From Cerioporus squamosus (Eukaryota; Basidiomycota; Agaricomycetes; Polyporales; Polyporaceae), in NCBI GenBank assembly GCA_022592435.1, contig JABYQS010000022.1:124001-188000 (forward strand): 64,000 nt of DNA. Reading direction: 5' to 3'. This document shows positions 44,485 to 53,803 of the stretch, in pieces. The position numbers and the translations under genes were made by a program. The number at the start of each line of letters is the position of its first letter. Position 1 is the stretch's first letter. The notes under the pieces were generated by a model. The model searched no databases. It was not told the DNA's origin and was given only the letters and a program-made list of their open reading frames with translations.

Positions 44485-45673
44485 ATGCCTCGAGCAGCTG
44501 ATGATACTCCCGAGAGCGATGTGATCGTCGATGACTCGGAGGTCGACAAGATCCAGTACATCTCAGGCCCGAGCACGGCGGCTGGTGACGGGCAATGGGC
44601 GCACAATTCGGGCTCCCGCCAGGACTTTTACTATCGCGGGACATTGTCATCCTGTACTACGCAGGGATCTCGCCTAGAGTTCCCATTCAACGGCAAGTCT
44701 CCGTCAAGTCGTCTCTCCACTTCTTACCACCATCGCTGACAAGGGGTACCGGTATTACCGCACCCTCAGGGACGGCGGTAGCCGCTTACGGCGTGACCCC
44801 AACGACGGACAACACAACGACTTGGTGGCAGGTCGACAACGGGAAGATATACGTCTTCGAGCCCGACAGGGAGGGTCTGGACCGCACGTATCACGTCCGA
44901 TTCTACCAGTCCGAAGAGCTGCCGTTCGGAGAACACACCCTCTATGCAAATATCACGTACCTGCAAGGAGGAGCGTTTCAGCTGGACTGGATAGAGTACA
45001 ACGCAACTTCCAACTCACCGACACCATCAAGCACCTCTTCGGGCCCTCCTTCCACTCCTTCGGCATCCTCGCAGAGTAGTATTGCATTGCCCACGGCCGC
45101 GGCACCCGACTCCGAGTCAAGTCACTCGGAGTTGTCCTTCTCCACCAAAGCCACGATCATAGGGGGCGTTCTGGGCGGAGTCTTGATCCCCGCACTGTTG
45201 TACGGGCTGTACAGACTATGGCGCAAAAGAAGGAGCGAAGGGCATGCTAAAAGACTGGACAACCGACCGGGTACGTACCTCAATCCTGCAGCTCTTGTCA
45301 CACCCCAAGTTCTCGCTGATCTCAAGCCATCTGTCGGTACTCTTGCTCTTGGATAGACTCCCCGCCGCCGCTGTTCTCTAGCCTATATGACATCGATGCG
45401 GACGAGGAGAGCAGCTCCCCGCGCTACTCGTCGGACTCGGGCCTTCCTGCAACCATGGCGGAGAGACAGCCTATGCTGTCTGCAGGGCTGCCCGCCAGAG
45501 AGGCCACGACAGAGTCAGCATTCCAGCCGGTGATGGTGTCCGATTTGGGAAGTTCTACGGAGCACAGACACTCCCAGAACTTCTCGGACAAGGCCCGACT
45601 TCCCAGCGAGCCAAGCACGGGCGACGGCCCAGGTACTCGTCTGGAAGACCTTCCCCCTGCGTACTCGCCTTAA
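44485..45673 (+). CDS. single-pass membrane protein paralogue (copy 2)
   Basis: Same architecture as copy 1. The acidic N-terminus contains DDSEVDKIQYISGP, followed by a first-domain half ending RLEFPFNG. An intron of about 50 nt follows (GT donor at 44700 or a GC donor at 44693). The second half carries GTAVAAYGVTP, PFGEHTLYANITYL and FQLDWIEYN. A Ser/Thr/Pro stalk, the helix TIIGGVLGGVLIPALLYGLY and the basic stop RLWRKRR follow. The last exon (from about 45354) encodes a long tail that ends in LEDLPPAYSP at the C-terminus. The Leu-Pro-Pro-Ala-Tyr end resembles WW-domain ligands. Function is unknown; sensing or cell-wall attachment is a guess. Confidence 0.75.
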
Positions 45674-45907
45674 TGTTGGCATTGGGAAGGGGGCTGTCGT
45701 ATCTCATCACGACGAGCAAGCCTCATTTGTCTCCGAATATTGGCTGTATTCGTCACAGTTTTGCTCGTGGACTATGATCCGGAATATATATAGGAAAACG
45801 GGATGTGGCTGTATCGAGCGCGTACAGCGCGATTAGCCTTGACATGACGCGCTGAAGGGAACATGACTTACCTGAGTCAAGGTCCGCAGAAGAATACAAT
45901 CTATATG

Positions 45908-46140
45908 TGCTAATCAACTGATACCTCGGGGACGATGGCGCCGAGACGCGCGCGCCGCGGATCGGAAAGCACTGGCGAGGCCGTGTGTGTCTCTCTAGCA
46001 GATGCTGTCCGATGGAACGCGAGCTTGCGTAGAGGCGGAAGCCCCATGAATGTCCGAGCCTCAACCGTGGACACCAGAAGCTCGTGAACGCCGCGTCCGT
46101 TTGCGTGCACAACGGAGAGCGCCTCGAGCGAAGGGGCGAC
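45908..46140 (-). pseudogene. 3' fragment of an F-box gene
   Basis: The minus strand encodes ALSVVHANGRGVHELLVSTV and continues to SDPRRARLGAIVPEVSVD. This matches the C-terminus of the F-box protein at 51863-53410 (HSNGGGTHELLVRTIEAR, IARLKAVVDEVSLEEP). No F-box or repeats lie upstream, so only the last about 75 codons survive. It is tail-to-tail with membrane-protein copy 2, about 235 bp apart. Confidence 0.8.
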
Positions 46141-47704
46141 ACCCTCTTGGCGCCACCCCAGGCAGCAGGTGGAGCGTCCTGTAGGGGGGGGTTCCTTGTA
46201 GATGGGAAACCCCTCCTAAAGGTCCGCTCCCACCGAAGCACCCGCAGGCTTTGTGCCGCATTCGGACTTGGGCGTCATCTCCGTTTCCGTCCTGGCACGC
46301 CGCCCTAGGCCTCTCCGTCACCTCTCCGCCGCCTCTCCGCCGCCCTCTGCTGCCCCCTTGAGTGTATCTTTCCTGTAAATACCGCTGCATGTCGCATCCT
46401 AGATGTAGATTGACCCATGTGTTGTAGTGTAAGCTGCTATGCGTCAGAAATTCTCGGAGATACCAAGCGACTGCACACCGTAGGGATGTCTGGAATTGGA
46501 TACGGGAGTGCGGGCTCATCTCCTTGAGCACGTCCAAACCGAGCTTCGTGAGAACGTACATGCCGACATGCACGCAGACCTCCATTCGGACCTCCGCTGC
46601 TGTTCTCGTCCGATACATGCGCTTGATCAATGATGGTGCGAGGATGCTTCGACCGAATGCGGACGTACCGGTCTTCGAGCCGCGTCGACCGGGCGAGCTG
46701 TTCCTGAAGCGAACAGCCAATCAGGGGCCGTATAACGGTACCACTGAATGTCAGAAATCGAAAACATACCCACTATGCAGTCGAGATAGTGCTCTAAAAG
46801 TCGGAGAAATGTAGGAATATTAGTATATGCATGCATGGTTGGGATGAGAGGGTTTCTACTCATGTCTGAGCAGAATATATACCTAGTGTCCTGAGATGCG
46901 AAGAGATGTGCTCTTAGTTCACAATATGAACTCCCTATCCATAGCTTCAGGTTAGATGTGTGCTTTTGAGGCTGCTCATAAATGTTCAGGTTGCCGTACT
47001 ACTTACCTGTTAGCTATGTCATGCTCTTGGAAGATCGAGAAGTGTCCTAGAAACACTAGCTTGTCTCCAACTTATGTCAAACTCTGAAGGAAAGTACTCA
47101 GTGTAGCAGACATAGGCATCTTGCTTCCTCAGGGTTCGTATTAGCGTATTCCTGGTGATCTGCATGCTGCAGCGGAGAGACTATGCACATACTTACCTAA
47201 GTCAGCTAAGCCTAACCTCAGCAATCTATGTGAATAAAAGCTACGAGGAGAGGAGGTGGTGGTTAGTTTAGCAGCTCTTTCGAGTAGTAACGCGCCTGTC
47301 AAAGCAGTGCTACGTCCGCGGATGTCCAAGTTGAAGGTCCGGATGGAGGTCCGGATGGAGGTCCGGATGGAGATTCCAGTGCATGTCCAATGGAGGTCTG
47401 CGTGGACGTCGTCTTGAGGGTTCTTGCATCTCGACAATGTGCTCACTATGTCGCAAATACTAGGAGATACTTTAGACCAACAGATGGTGCTCGAGCACAA
47501 TATTCGGAGAGGTTTCAAGGGCGGACGGTGACTAGCGCACAACAGGCGCTTGGTACGCCATAGGATGAGTGGCTGAATATGGTAATTTACGAGCGCTCCG
47601 ACCGGGAACCGAAAAAATCTATTAATACGCATTATGGACGTCCTCTGGCACGGGTCCTCTACGGGGGGATTCCCATCTACAACGAATACCTTCTACTAGG
47701 ACCA
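46141..47704. other. intergenic, tandem repeat, no supported gene
   Basis: About 1.5 kb. A CCTCTCCGCCG microsatellite lies near 46315-46350 and a 12-bp tandem repeat at 47336-47372. A 219-codon minus-strand frame (46061-46720) has no ATG at its start and no family match. The rest is AT-richer and empty. Confidence 0.45.
47336..47372. repeat. 12-bp tandem repeat
   Basis: Three direct copies of GGTCCGGATGGA in a row, with degenerate continuations on both sides. Confidence 0.8.
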
Positions 47705-48982
47705 CTAACCTGCTGCCCTAGGTGCTTGGCGCAGGGAACGGAGTAGATGGCGACAAGAATTGATGTGGACGTCAAGGTGGGACATGACCGGGAACGCTCG
47801 GAGGAGGTCCGTCCAATCGTCTACGGCGACACCGATATGCTTGTCGAAGTGGAGCTCCAGAGCACTGATGGTGGTCGAGGATGCGGCGAACAAGTTTGCC
47901 AGCGCGGGAAGGACGACGGAAGGGCCACTGAGACCATATCTCAATCCCCACACGGTGTTCTGCACGGTGATGGTAACAGCGGGTGTGCCCTGGACGTAGC
48001 CAACGACTGACACGGTCAGGCTGCTGTGAGAAGGCCTGTACTCGATGGCGCACTTGCAGAACAACTTGTCTAATCCGGAGAACGTGCCAGCGGGAAGTGG
48101 AGTAGGGAAGAGTTTGCTGAGAGGATAACCGTAGGGGTCCTCTACGCGCCAGCGCGTTGATGAGGGAAAGGTGACGAAACGGAGGACCGGGTTCTTCAGT
48201 GCTAATCCAGCTCCTTCCACCACTAGAGAAGAGATGTTTGGCATGTGTACGACCGTGGATGATGCAAGAGTTGGAAGGGCCATGTGACAGTGACGAGCGG
48301 TCAAACTCTCTAATTGCGAGCACTGTTGCAAGGTATGCAGGAACCGTTCGAGCTGAGTGGAATCCCGTAACAAACCCCCAACTGTAAGACTGCGCAACGA
48401 TGGGACGGCGAAACAAGGCAGGAGCAGAGGTGCGGGGACGTCAAGGTGATGCAGACGGGGGAAATGCTCGGGTCGAGCGGTGGCCTCCAGTAACATGGTG
48501 CCAAGTTGAAAGGTATACCAGGTCTGGGTGTGATGAATGACCAAGCCGCGTAGGTTAGGGAAGTCGAGGTTTAGCATCTGGGGTATGTCTCTAAGCAGTC
48601 TGCCGTGGAAGGTATAGATAATGGCAGTTAGCCGCGCGATGTCGTTAGAGGGAATGTGCTCCAGAAGGGCGATACTGTCGCCCCGAAAATCGAGATGGTA
48701 GGACAGCGGAGTGGTCCGTGAGATGAAGGTGAGGTATGGTGCGGGATCTTCGCCAGTTTTCGGAGTCGTTGATTCCGACGCCGAGAGCATGTCGACCCAA
48801 AAGTCCGGAGTACGGTGGATGATCAACCGCCAAAGGCGGCAGATGTGGGTAACCCGGATGTCCCGACGTGATCTTGGCTGTAAATGACGAAAGATGTGAA
48901 TGAGAACTTCGGTGGGCAAGTTCACATGGATAGGAGCAGCGTCATTGTGAATGAGCGACAGTTCCAGAATGAGGCCTTGCAT
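47705..48982 (-). CDS. F-box / leucine-rich-like protein
   Basis: A single uninterrupted exon of 425 codons from an ATG at 48982. The F-box starts near residue 21 (HVNLPTEVLIHIFRHLQP, then IRVTHICRLWRLIIHRTPDFW). A repeat-rich C-terminal part follows (RLHHLDVPAPLLLPCF, LESLTARHC, ISALELHFD, SHLDVHIN). It should bind Skp1 and recruit an unknown target to an SCF ubiquitin ligase. The protein ends shortly after INSCRHLLRSL, about 50 residues earlier than its paralogue at 51863-53410, so the C-terminus is truncated relative to it. An upstream coding-like stretch (RQIEYETTKHN, about 48990-49030) resembles the usual N-terminal helix but lies in another frame. Confidence 0.85.
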   Translation of the reverse strand: MQGLILELSLIHNDAAPIHVNLPTEVLIHIFRHLQPRSRRDIRVTHICRLWRLIIHRTPDFWVDMLSASESTTPKTGEDPAPYLTFISRTTPLSYHLDFRGDSIALLEHIPSNDIARLTAIIYTFHGRLLRDIPQMLNLDFPNLRGLVIHHTQTWYTFQLGTMLLEATARPEHFPRLHHLDVPAPLLLPCFAVPSLRSLTVGGLLRDSTQLERFLHTLQQCSQLESLTARHCHMALPTLASSTVVHMPNISSLVVEGAGLALKNPVLRFVTFPSSTRWRVEDPYGYPLSKLFPTPLPAGTFSGLDKLFCKCAIEYRPSHSSLTVSVVGYVQGTPAVTITVQNTVWGLRYGLSGPSVVLPALANLFAASSTTISALELHFDKHIGVAVDDWTDLLRAFPVMSHLDVHINSCRHLLRSLRQAPRAAG

Positions 48983-50431
48983 CCTCTCGATTGTGCTTGG
49001 TAGTCTCGTATTCGATTTGCCGCTTCTGCCTGAACTTGAGAAGGCGATAGTTTGGCGAAGGCCGACTCGTCTTCTGGAGGTAGGAGACTCTTCCTGCGGT
49101 TGTATTCGCCATCAATTGAGTACATGGTGCCGGCCGTGTACTGCACAAAGGCGAGTAGTGAGCTGACAATAAGCACTGAGTAATGGCACAATAGAATTTG
49201 GTTGTGACCTCACAGCGACGGACACCCTCGAGGTGGTTGGGACTGAGTTCAACAGCCCAGTGGCAGGACCGTCAGTCGACTGCTAGACGCCGACACGTGG
49301 CAAAGCCGCGCGGCCGCGAGGCTCAGTGACTCTGAGGGTTCAGCGATGCATTGCTCATCGCTTGTTCGTCCTTGACTCCTTGGCACTTCATACGAGATTC
49401 TGTTCTTTACTATCATGACCCCAAGTCATCTCAGGCCGAACGACTTGCTCTTGCAGGCATTGAGGACGAAGAAGCATCGTTTGGGGCATGGTTGTACGGT
49501 CACGGTCGGTAGAGCTTTCGTGGCACGCTGCTAGCGCCACAATTTCCTAAGTTCTTGGACGTGGTCGCTGCCTCTGTCGGTGAGTGTGAAGCAGAAGCGT
49601 CCAGCTCGCTCGGTCCTTACATGGGCTGACTCTGAAATGCGCAGAACCGTGCAGCCACGCGTTAACTGCCGCCCGCCCTCCCGCTTGTTGCTGGCAAGGC
49701 TGAGCCGAAGTGAAGCAAAACGGAGAGCCCTTGTCAAGCGAGACTGCGGACCAGAGACATCTTACTCAAACTCTCAGCTTACTTCCAACCGTGATAGTGC
49801 CGCAGGCTGAGGGGCTGCAACCAGGTCAAGACCGGGACAACCTCATACAGAACTTGACATGCGAGAGTCACACAATGTGCGTGGCGTTATACCATCGAGG
49901 AAGACCTCTGCTCACTCTCGAATGCGCTTAGATCCCCACCGCCATGAGCCGCGCCCACCGAGCCATACCGGTGGCCCTGACCGAGTGGACCGAGTCGGCC
50001 AGCTCCCTCCGTCTATTAGCCCTCATGCAAGTCTCATACACCTCAATGATCAGTGATGCGCGTAGACGGTGTGTGCCGTGGGCATGCAATGCCCCCTCAT
50101 GTCCTCTGCGGCGAATTGAGACTGACACCACCAATCCCATATGGAGAAAGGTGACCTTCCTTCGAAGAGACACCGCTTCATTTCGCCCCCGATGCGCGCA
50201 CATACACCTCAGGGCTGATGGTGAATGTATACAGTACGGGCAGGGATCTGCGCTTCTCGCCTGCCTTTCCTGCTCGTGCCTTCCCGTGCAGACAGCGTAG
50301 AAGACAAGTCCCCCGGACTCGGAGCAATGTTGAAGTGAGCACCTTACGGTGCGTCGGCGGCAACATTTCACTGATATCTTGCAGACTTGTTCCTAGTTCC
50401 GCTACTCCGCCCTATCCAGACCCTAGCGAGG
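48983..50431. other. intergenic, nothing recognised
   Basis: About 1.45 kb between the divergent starts of the F-box gene and membrane-protein copy 3. Apart from the possible old F-box N-terminus at 48990-49030 I see no gene. Confidence 0.45.
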
Positions 50432-51639
50432 ATGGTTCGCGCCACAGCAGATACTCCGGATAGCGACGCTGTGGACGATTCGCGAATGGACCTCATACAG
50501 TACTCGAGCCCCGCTTCAAGTCAGCAATCATGGTCGTAGAGTCGAGTAGCTTCGAATCACGACTACTACTACATTTCTTGAGCATGGGCGAGGAACAGTG
50601 GCGACAGCGTCATCTTCGAGTCCGAAGGTACCCCGTGATTCCTCTGGCCATCATCCCGCAAAAGAGGTCTCAGCTGACGCTGCCGCGCTCTCGAACCAGG
50701 CACCCCCCGCTGTATATGGCTTCCACCTTTCCTCCACCATACCGAACGTCCACGACCCGACCATCGCTGCGTACACTCTCGACTCTGACACAGTTCAGCG
50801 TACCACGTACGATCCCCCTCCGAACGACATCGAGAACCACTTCCACCAGCTGTACTTCCAGTCCGACTTGCTCCCGTTCGGCAAGCATACTCTCCGAATC
50901 GACATCGTCGACGCACGGGGCGAGGGCTTTGGCCTGGATTGGATGGAATACAACACAACCTCTCCACCGGGACCAACGCCGCTCTCCACTTCGTCGCCCT
51001 CGATGCTGTCGCCCTCGAGGCTCAGTCTTTCCTTCGTGTCTTCTACCCAAGCTCCCTCTAGCACACAATCGGCATCCGGCGCAGCCAGCGCGAAGTGGAC
51101 TTTCCCCGCGGCTGTTGCTGCGGGAGCAGCCGCGGGTGGAATCGTGCTCATCCCGGTCTCGGATTCTTGGCTTTCTTCACGGGGCGTAGGCGACACAGAC
51201 GCGCTGATGCAGACTCAGCTTCGAACAATGAGCCAGGTGAGGTGCATCCTGAAGGTTCTACGACTCGTGGTTCTCATCGTCACAAATGTGTAGTACTTAC
51301 CCGAATATCGTCCATCTGGGCAGACTGAGCTTGCTCGGATTGTCGTGCCAGAAGTTGACATGGCGAGCGCGCCGTTCACGCCTGGTATGCCAGTGGACGG
51401 CAATTAGCTCCAGGCGTTCGGAGTCCCCCACGGGTAAGAGCTCAGCGACTGACGCTTGGTGGAACCCTGGACCAAGCGCAGCTCGGCCCGTCTCAAGGAA
51501 CTGCGTGGTCGCGTCTACGAGTACATCCCGCGGGCGACCGCTTCCAGCCGTACCAAGGGAGAACTCCCACTCAGAATTTACACTGGGAGAGGAGTGGAGA
51601 GATAATGTCGCAGAGTTGCTGCCCGCATACGCGCCATGA
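50432..51639 (+). pseudogene. membrane-protein paralogue (copy 3), broken
   Basis: Clearly the third paralogue: DDSRMDLIQYSSP, NSGDSVIFESEG, PFGKHTLRIDIV, FGLDWMEYN, a Ser/Thr/Pro stalk, a helix, a basic stop GRRRHRR and a terminal LLPAYAP. Lesions: in the first exon an in-frame TAG (after QQSWS) and a TGA (between NHDYYYIS and AWARNSGD). The joint to the second exon does not match in phase. A frameshift lies inside the membrane helix near 51155 (GGIVLI in one frame, GLGFLAFFTGRRRHRR in the next). Several independent defects argue for a pseudogene over a sequencing error. Confidence 0.75.
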
Positions 51640-51862
51640 CGAGGTCATGATGCTTTATATATAACAGGGATTCTCGGTAGAACACGTAAGTAATGACGCC
51701 TGAACATTCACTACTGTCACCGGCTCTGGTATTTCGAAAGCTCAAAACATACAAGAATACTAGATATCGAGACCGGTCCTGTGCGACTGTGCAATTACAG
51801 AGCAGCCGCACCCTCTCACCAGCAATGACTAGATTACAGGACAGCCGAGCGTCAAGTCTCGT

Positions 51863-53410
51863 TCACAGTGATTGCGGGGGCTCTTCCAGTGACACTTCAT
51901 CCACCACAGCCTTGAGGCGTGCAATACGAGCAGTCGAGAGAGAAGGCACAGCTGCGCTCTCTCCGGGACGTGTGATGTGGCGGACCGCCAGCCTGCGAAG
52001 TCGTGTGTAACCCCGAGCGGCGCGCGCTTCAATGGTTCTAACCAGGAGTTCGTGGGTTCCCCCGCCGTTCGAATGCTCAATGGACAGCGACTCGAGATCA
52101 GAGCACACGAGCTCCTGGCGGAGGACAAGGAGCAGATTGAGACAGGAGTTGATGTGCACGGACAGGGACGTGATGCACGGGAACGCATGCAGAACGAGGA
52201 GCCAGTCATCCTTCGTGACCGCAATCGGATGGTCGAAGTGAAGGTCGAGCTGAGTAAGGGATCCCCTCGACGTGACGAACAAAGCGACGATGTCGTGGAG
52301 AACGATGGATGGTCCGCAAAGGGCGGCGCTGGAAGACGCGCTCCATGGCGAGGGTTCGATGGAGACGGCGATGGTCTGCGTGCCTTCGACGGAACCGCAC
52401 ACAGCAAGAGTCATGCTGGTAGAGGAGCCAGACAGGCCATACTCCTTCTGCACGGTGCATTTGCAGGCGAGGTGGTCAACAGGACGGCCTGTCCTCGAGC
52501 TCTGCAGGTCCAGTTGAGGGGGGAAGACGTCATGGAGGGACTGACGGTAGCCATATAGCGTCAGGCGCACATGCGCAGAAGTCGGGTATGTGAGGAGTTG
52601 TAGTACCGGGTTTGTCGAGGGAGTATACGACCCATAAGCGACCAACGTGGAGAGATGGGGCAAGTGCACCGCGCTGGAGGGACAATGTGCGAGAGGAAAG
52701 GGGGAATCATAGATGGTCAGGCTTTCGAGGTGTGCGCACTCTCGGATGGCCCACTGAAATACGTCCGGTCGACGCATTGCTCCCGAAACAGTTAGCCTCC
52801 GCAAAGAGGAGACCGCAAGGGCAGGAAGAAAGAGCGCGGTGGGTGCATCGACTTCCGTCAGTGTGGGGAACTGGTCCGACCGAGGGCGGCGCAACCCGAT
52901 GTGGAGGCTTGAGTCCGGTATCACCGCGATGTGGTGATCTATGATCTTGAGAAGTCTGAGTGCAGGGAGTCGGAGTGATAGAAGGATCGGAATGTCAGGA
53001 CACGAGTGAATCCTTAGAGACACCAACCCAGATATGTCTTCGGAGCGGATGCGTCGCAAGAGCGGGACATTCCGTGCTCGAAGCGATAGCGAGTACGGCC
53101 ACGACGACATCCGTTGGACGAAAGTGAAGAAGAAAGCTGGGTCCTCTGGTGCGTTTGGTCCCTTCCATATTGGTTGCACGTCAAATGCCCCCACCATGGC
53201 CACCCAAAACTCGGGCGTACAGCGGATGAGCTCTCGCCAGAGACGGCAGACGTGCGTGATCCGGATATCACGACGACGGCTGGGAGAGAGAAGACGGAAG
53301 ACATGGATGAGGACTTCGGTAGGAAGCTTGTCGTACATCTTCGAATGGGTATCCTGGGTATTCATGCGGGAGAGATGCGCAGCGGGGGAAGCATTCGGGA
53401 GATCCTGCAT
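51863..53410 (-). CDS. F-box / leucine-rich-like protein, full length
   Basis: Single-exon gene of about 515 codons from an ATG at 53410 (MQDLPNASPAAH). A later in-frame ATG (MNTQDTHSK) is also possible. The F-box reads DKLPTEVLIHVFRLLSPS and IRITHVCRLWRELIRCTPEFW. The rest is leucine-rich-like: PALRLLKIIDHH, SSLRRLTVSG, HLESLTIYDS, TQLDLHFD, SLSVHINSC, DLESLSIEHS, RLRRLAVRH. Expected role: substrate receptor of an SCF ligase. It is tail-to-tail with membrane-protein copy 3, with a 223-bp gap. It is the most complete of the F-box copies here and serves as reference for the fragment at 45908-46140. Confidence 0.85.
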   Translation of the reverse strand: MQDLPNASPAAHLSRMNTQDTHSKMYDKLPTEVLIHVFRLLSPSRRRDIRITHVCRLWRELIRCTPEFWVAMVGAFDVQPIWKGPNAPEDPAFFFTFVQRMSSWPYSLSLRARNVPLLRRIRSEDISGLVSLRIHSCPDIPILLSLRLPALRLLKIIDHHIAVIPDSSLHIGLRRPRSDQFPTLTEVDAPTALFLPALAVSSLRRLTVSGAMRRPDVFQWAIRECAHLESLTIYDSPFPLAHCPSSAVHLPHLSTLVAYGSYTPSTNPVLQLLTYPTSAHVRLTLYGYRQSLHDVFPPQLDLQSSRTGRPVDHLACKCTVQKEYGLSGSSTSMTLAVCGSVEGTQTIAVSIEPSPWSASSSAALCGPSIVLHDIVALFVTSRGSLTQLDLHFDHPIAVTKDDWLLVLHAFPCITSLSVHINSCLNLLLVLRQELVCSDLESLSIEHSNGGGTHELLVRTIEARAARGYTRLRRLAVRHITRPGESAAVPSLSTARIARLKAVVDEVSLEEPPQSL

Positions 53411-53803
53411 GCTGGCGCAGTAAGCGCGGAGCAAGCCTGAGGGCGGAGGCAAGGCTGAGTGAACACGTCGACGTCTAGAGAAGACTTGTTAAGATTCTTT
53501 GTATCAAGGGGACGCAAGAATTGGATGCTCCTACAGTACGGAGTCGCTGAACATGGAGGCTTGAGTGGAACTTGAGGCTTTGCCGAGCACGTACTGCGGT
53601 TGCTCTTACCAAGCGCCCATACATCACTGCGGTCAACCTGCTCGAAGCAGGAGGGCCCCGTCGTTGAAGGCACGCCTTGAAACATCGTATCCAAACATAT
53701 ACAAGCATACTATCAGCGATACATATCCGTACATATACGAAGGCACCCCGAGCAGCGCGCCTTCCACCGCGCCCAACCAAGAACGTCCGAATCGCCCGGT
53801 CCT
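53411..53803. other. intergenic, nothing recognised
   Basis: About 390 bp between the F-box gene start and the exonuclease 3' end. No feature seen. Confidence 0.45.

Noticed and set aside
46061..46720. 219-codon minus-strand frame
   Set aside because: It starts with a non-ATG codon, has no family similarity, and overlaps the F-box fragment in another frame.
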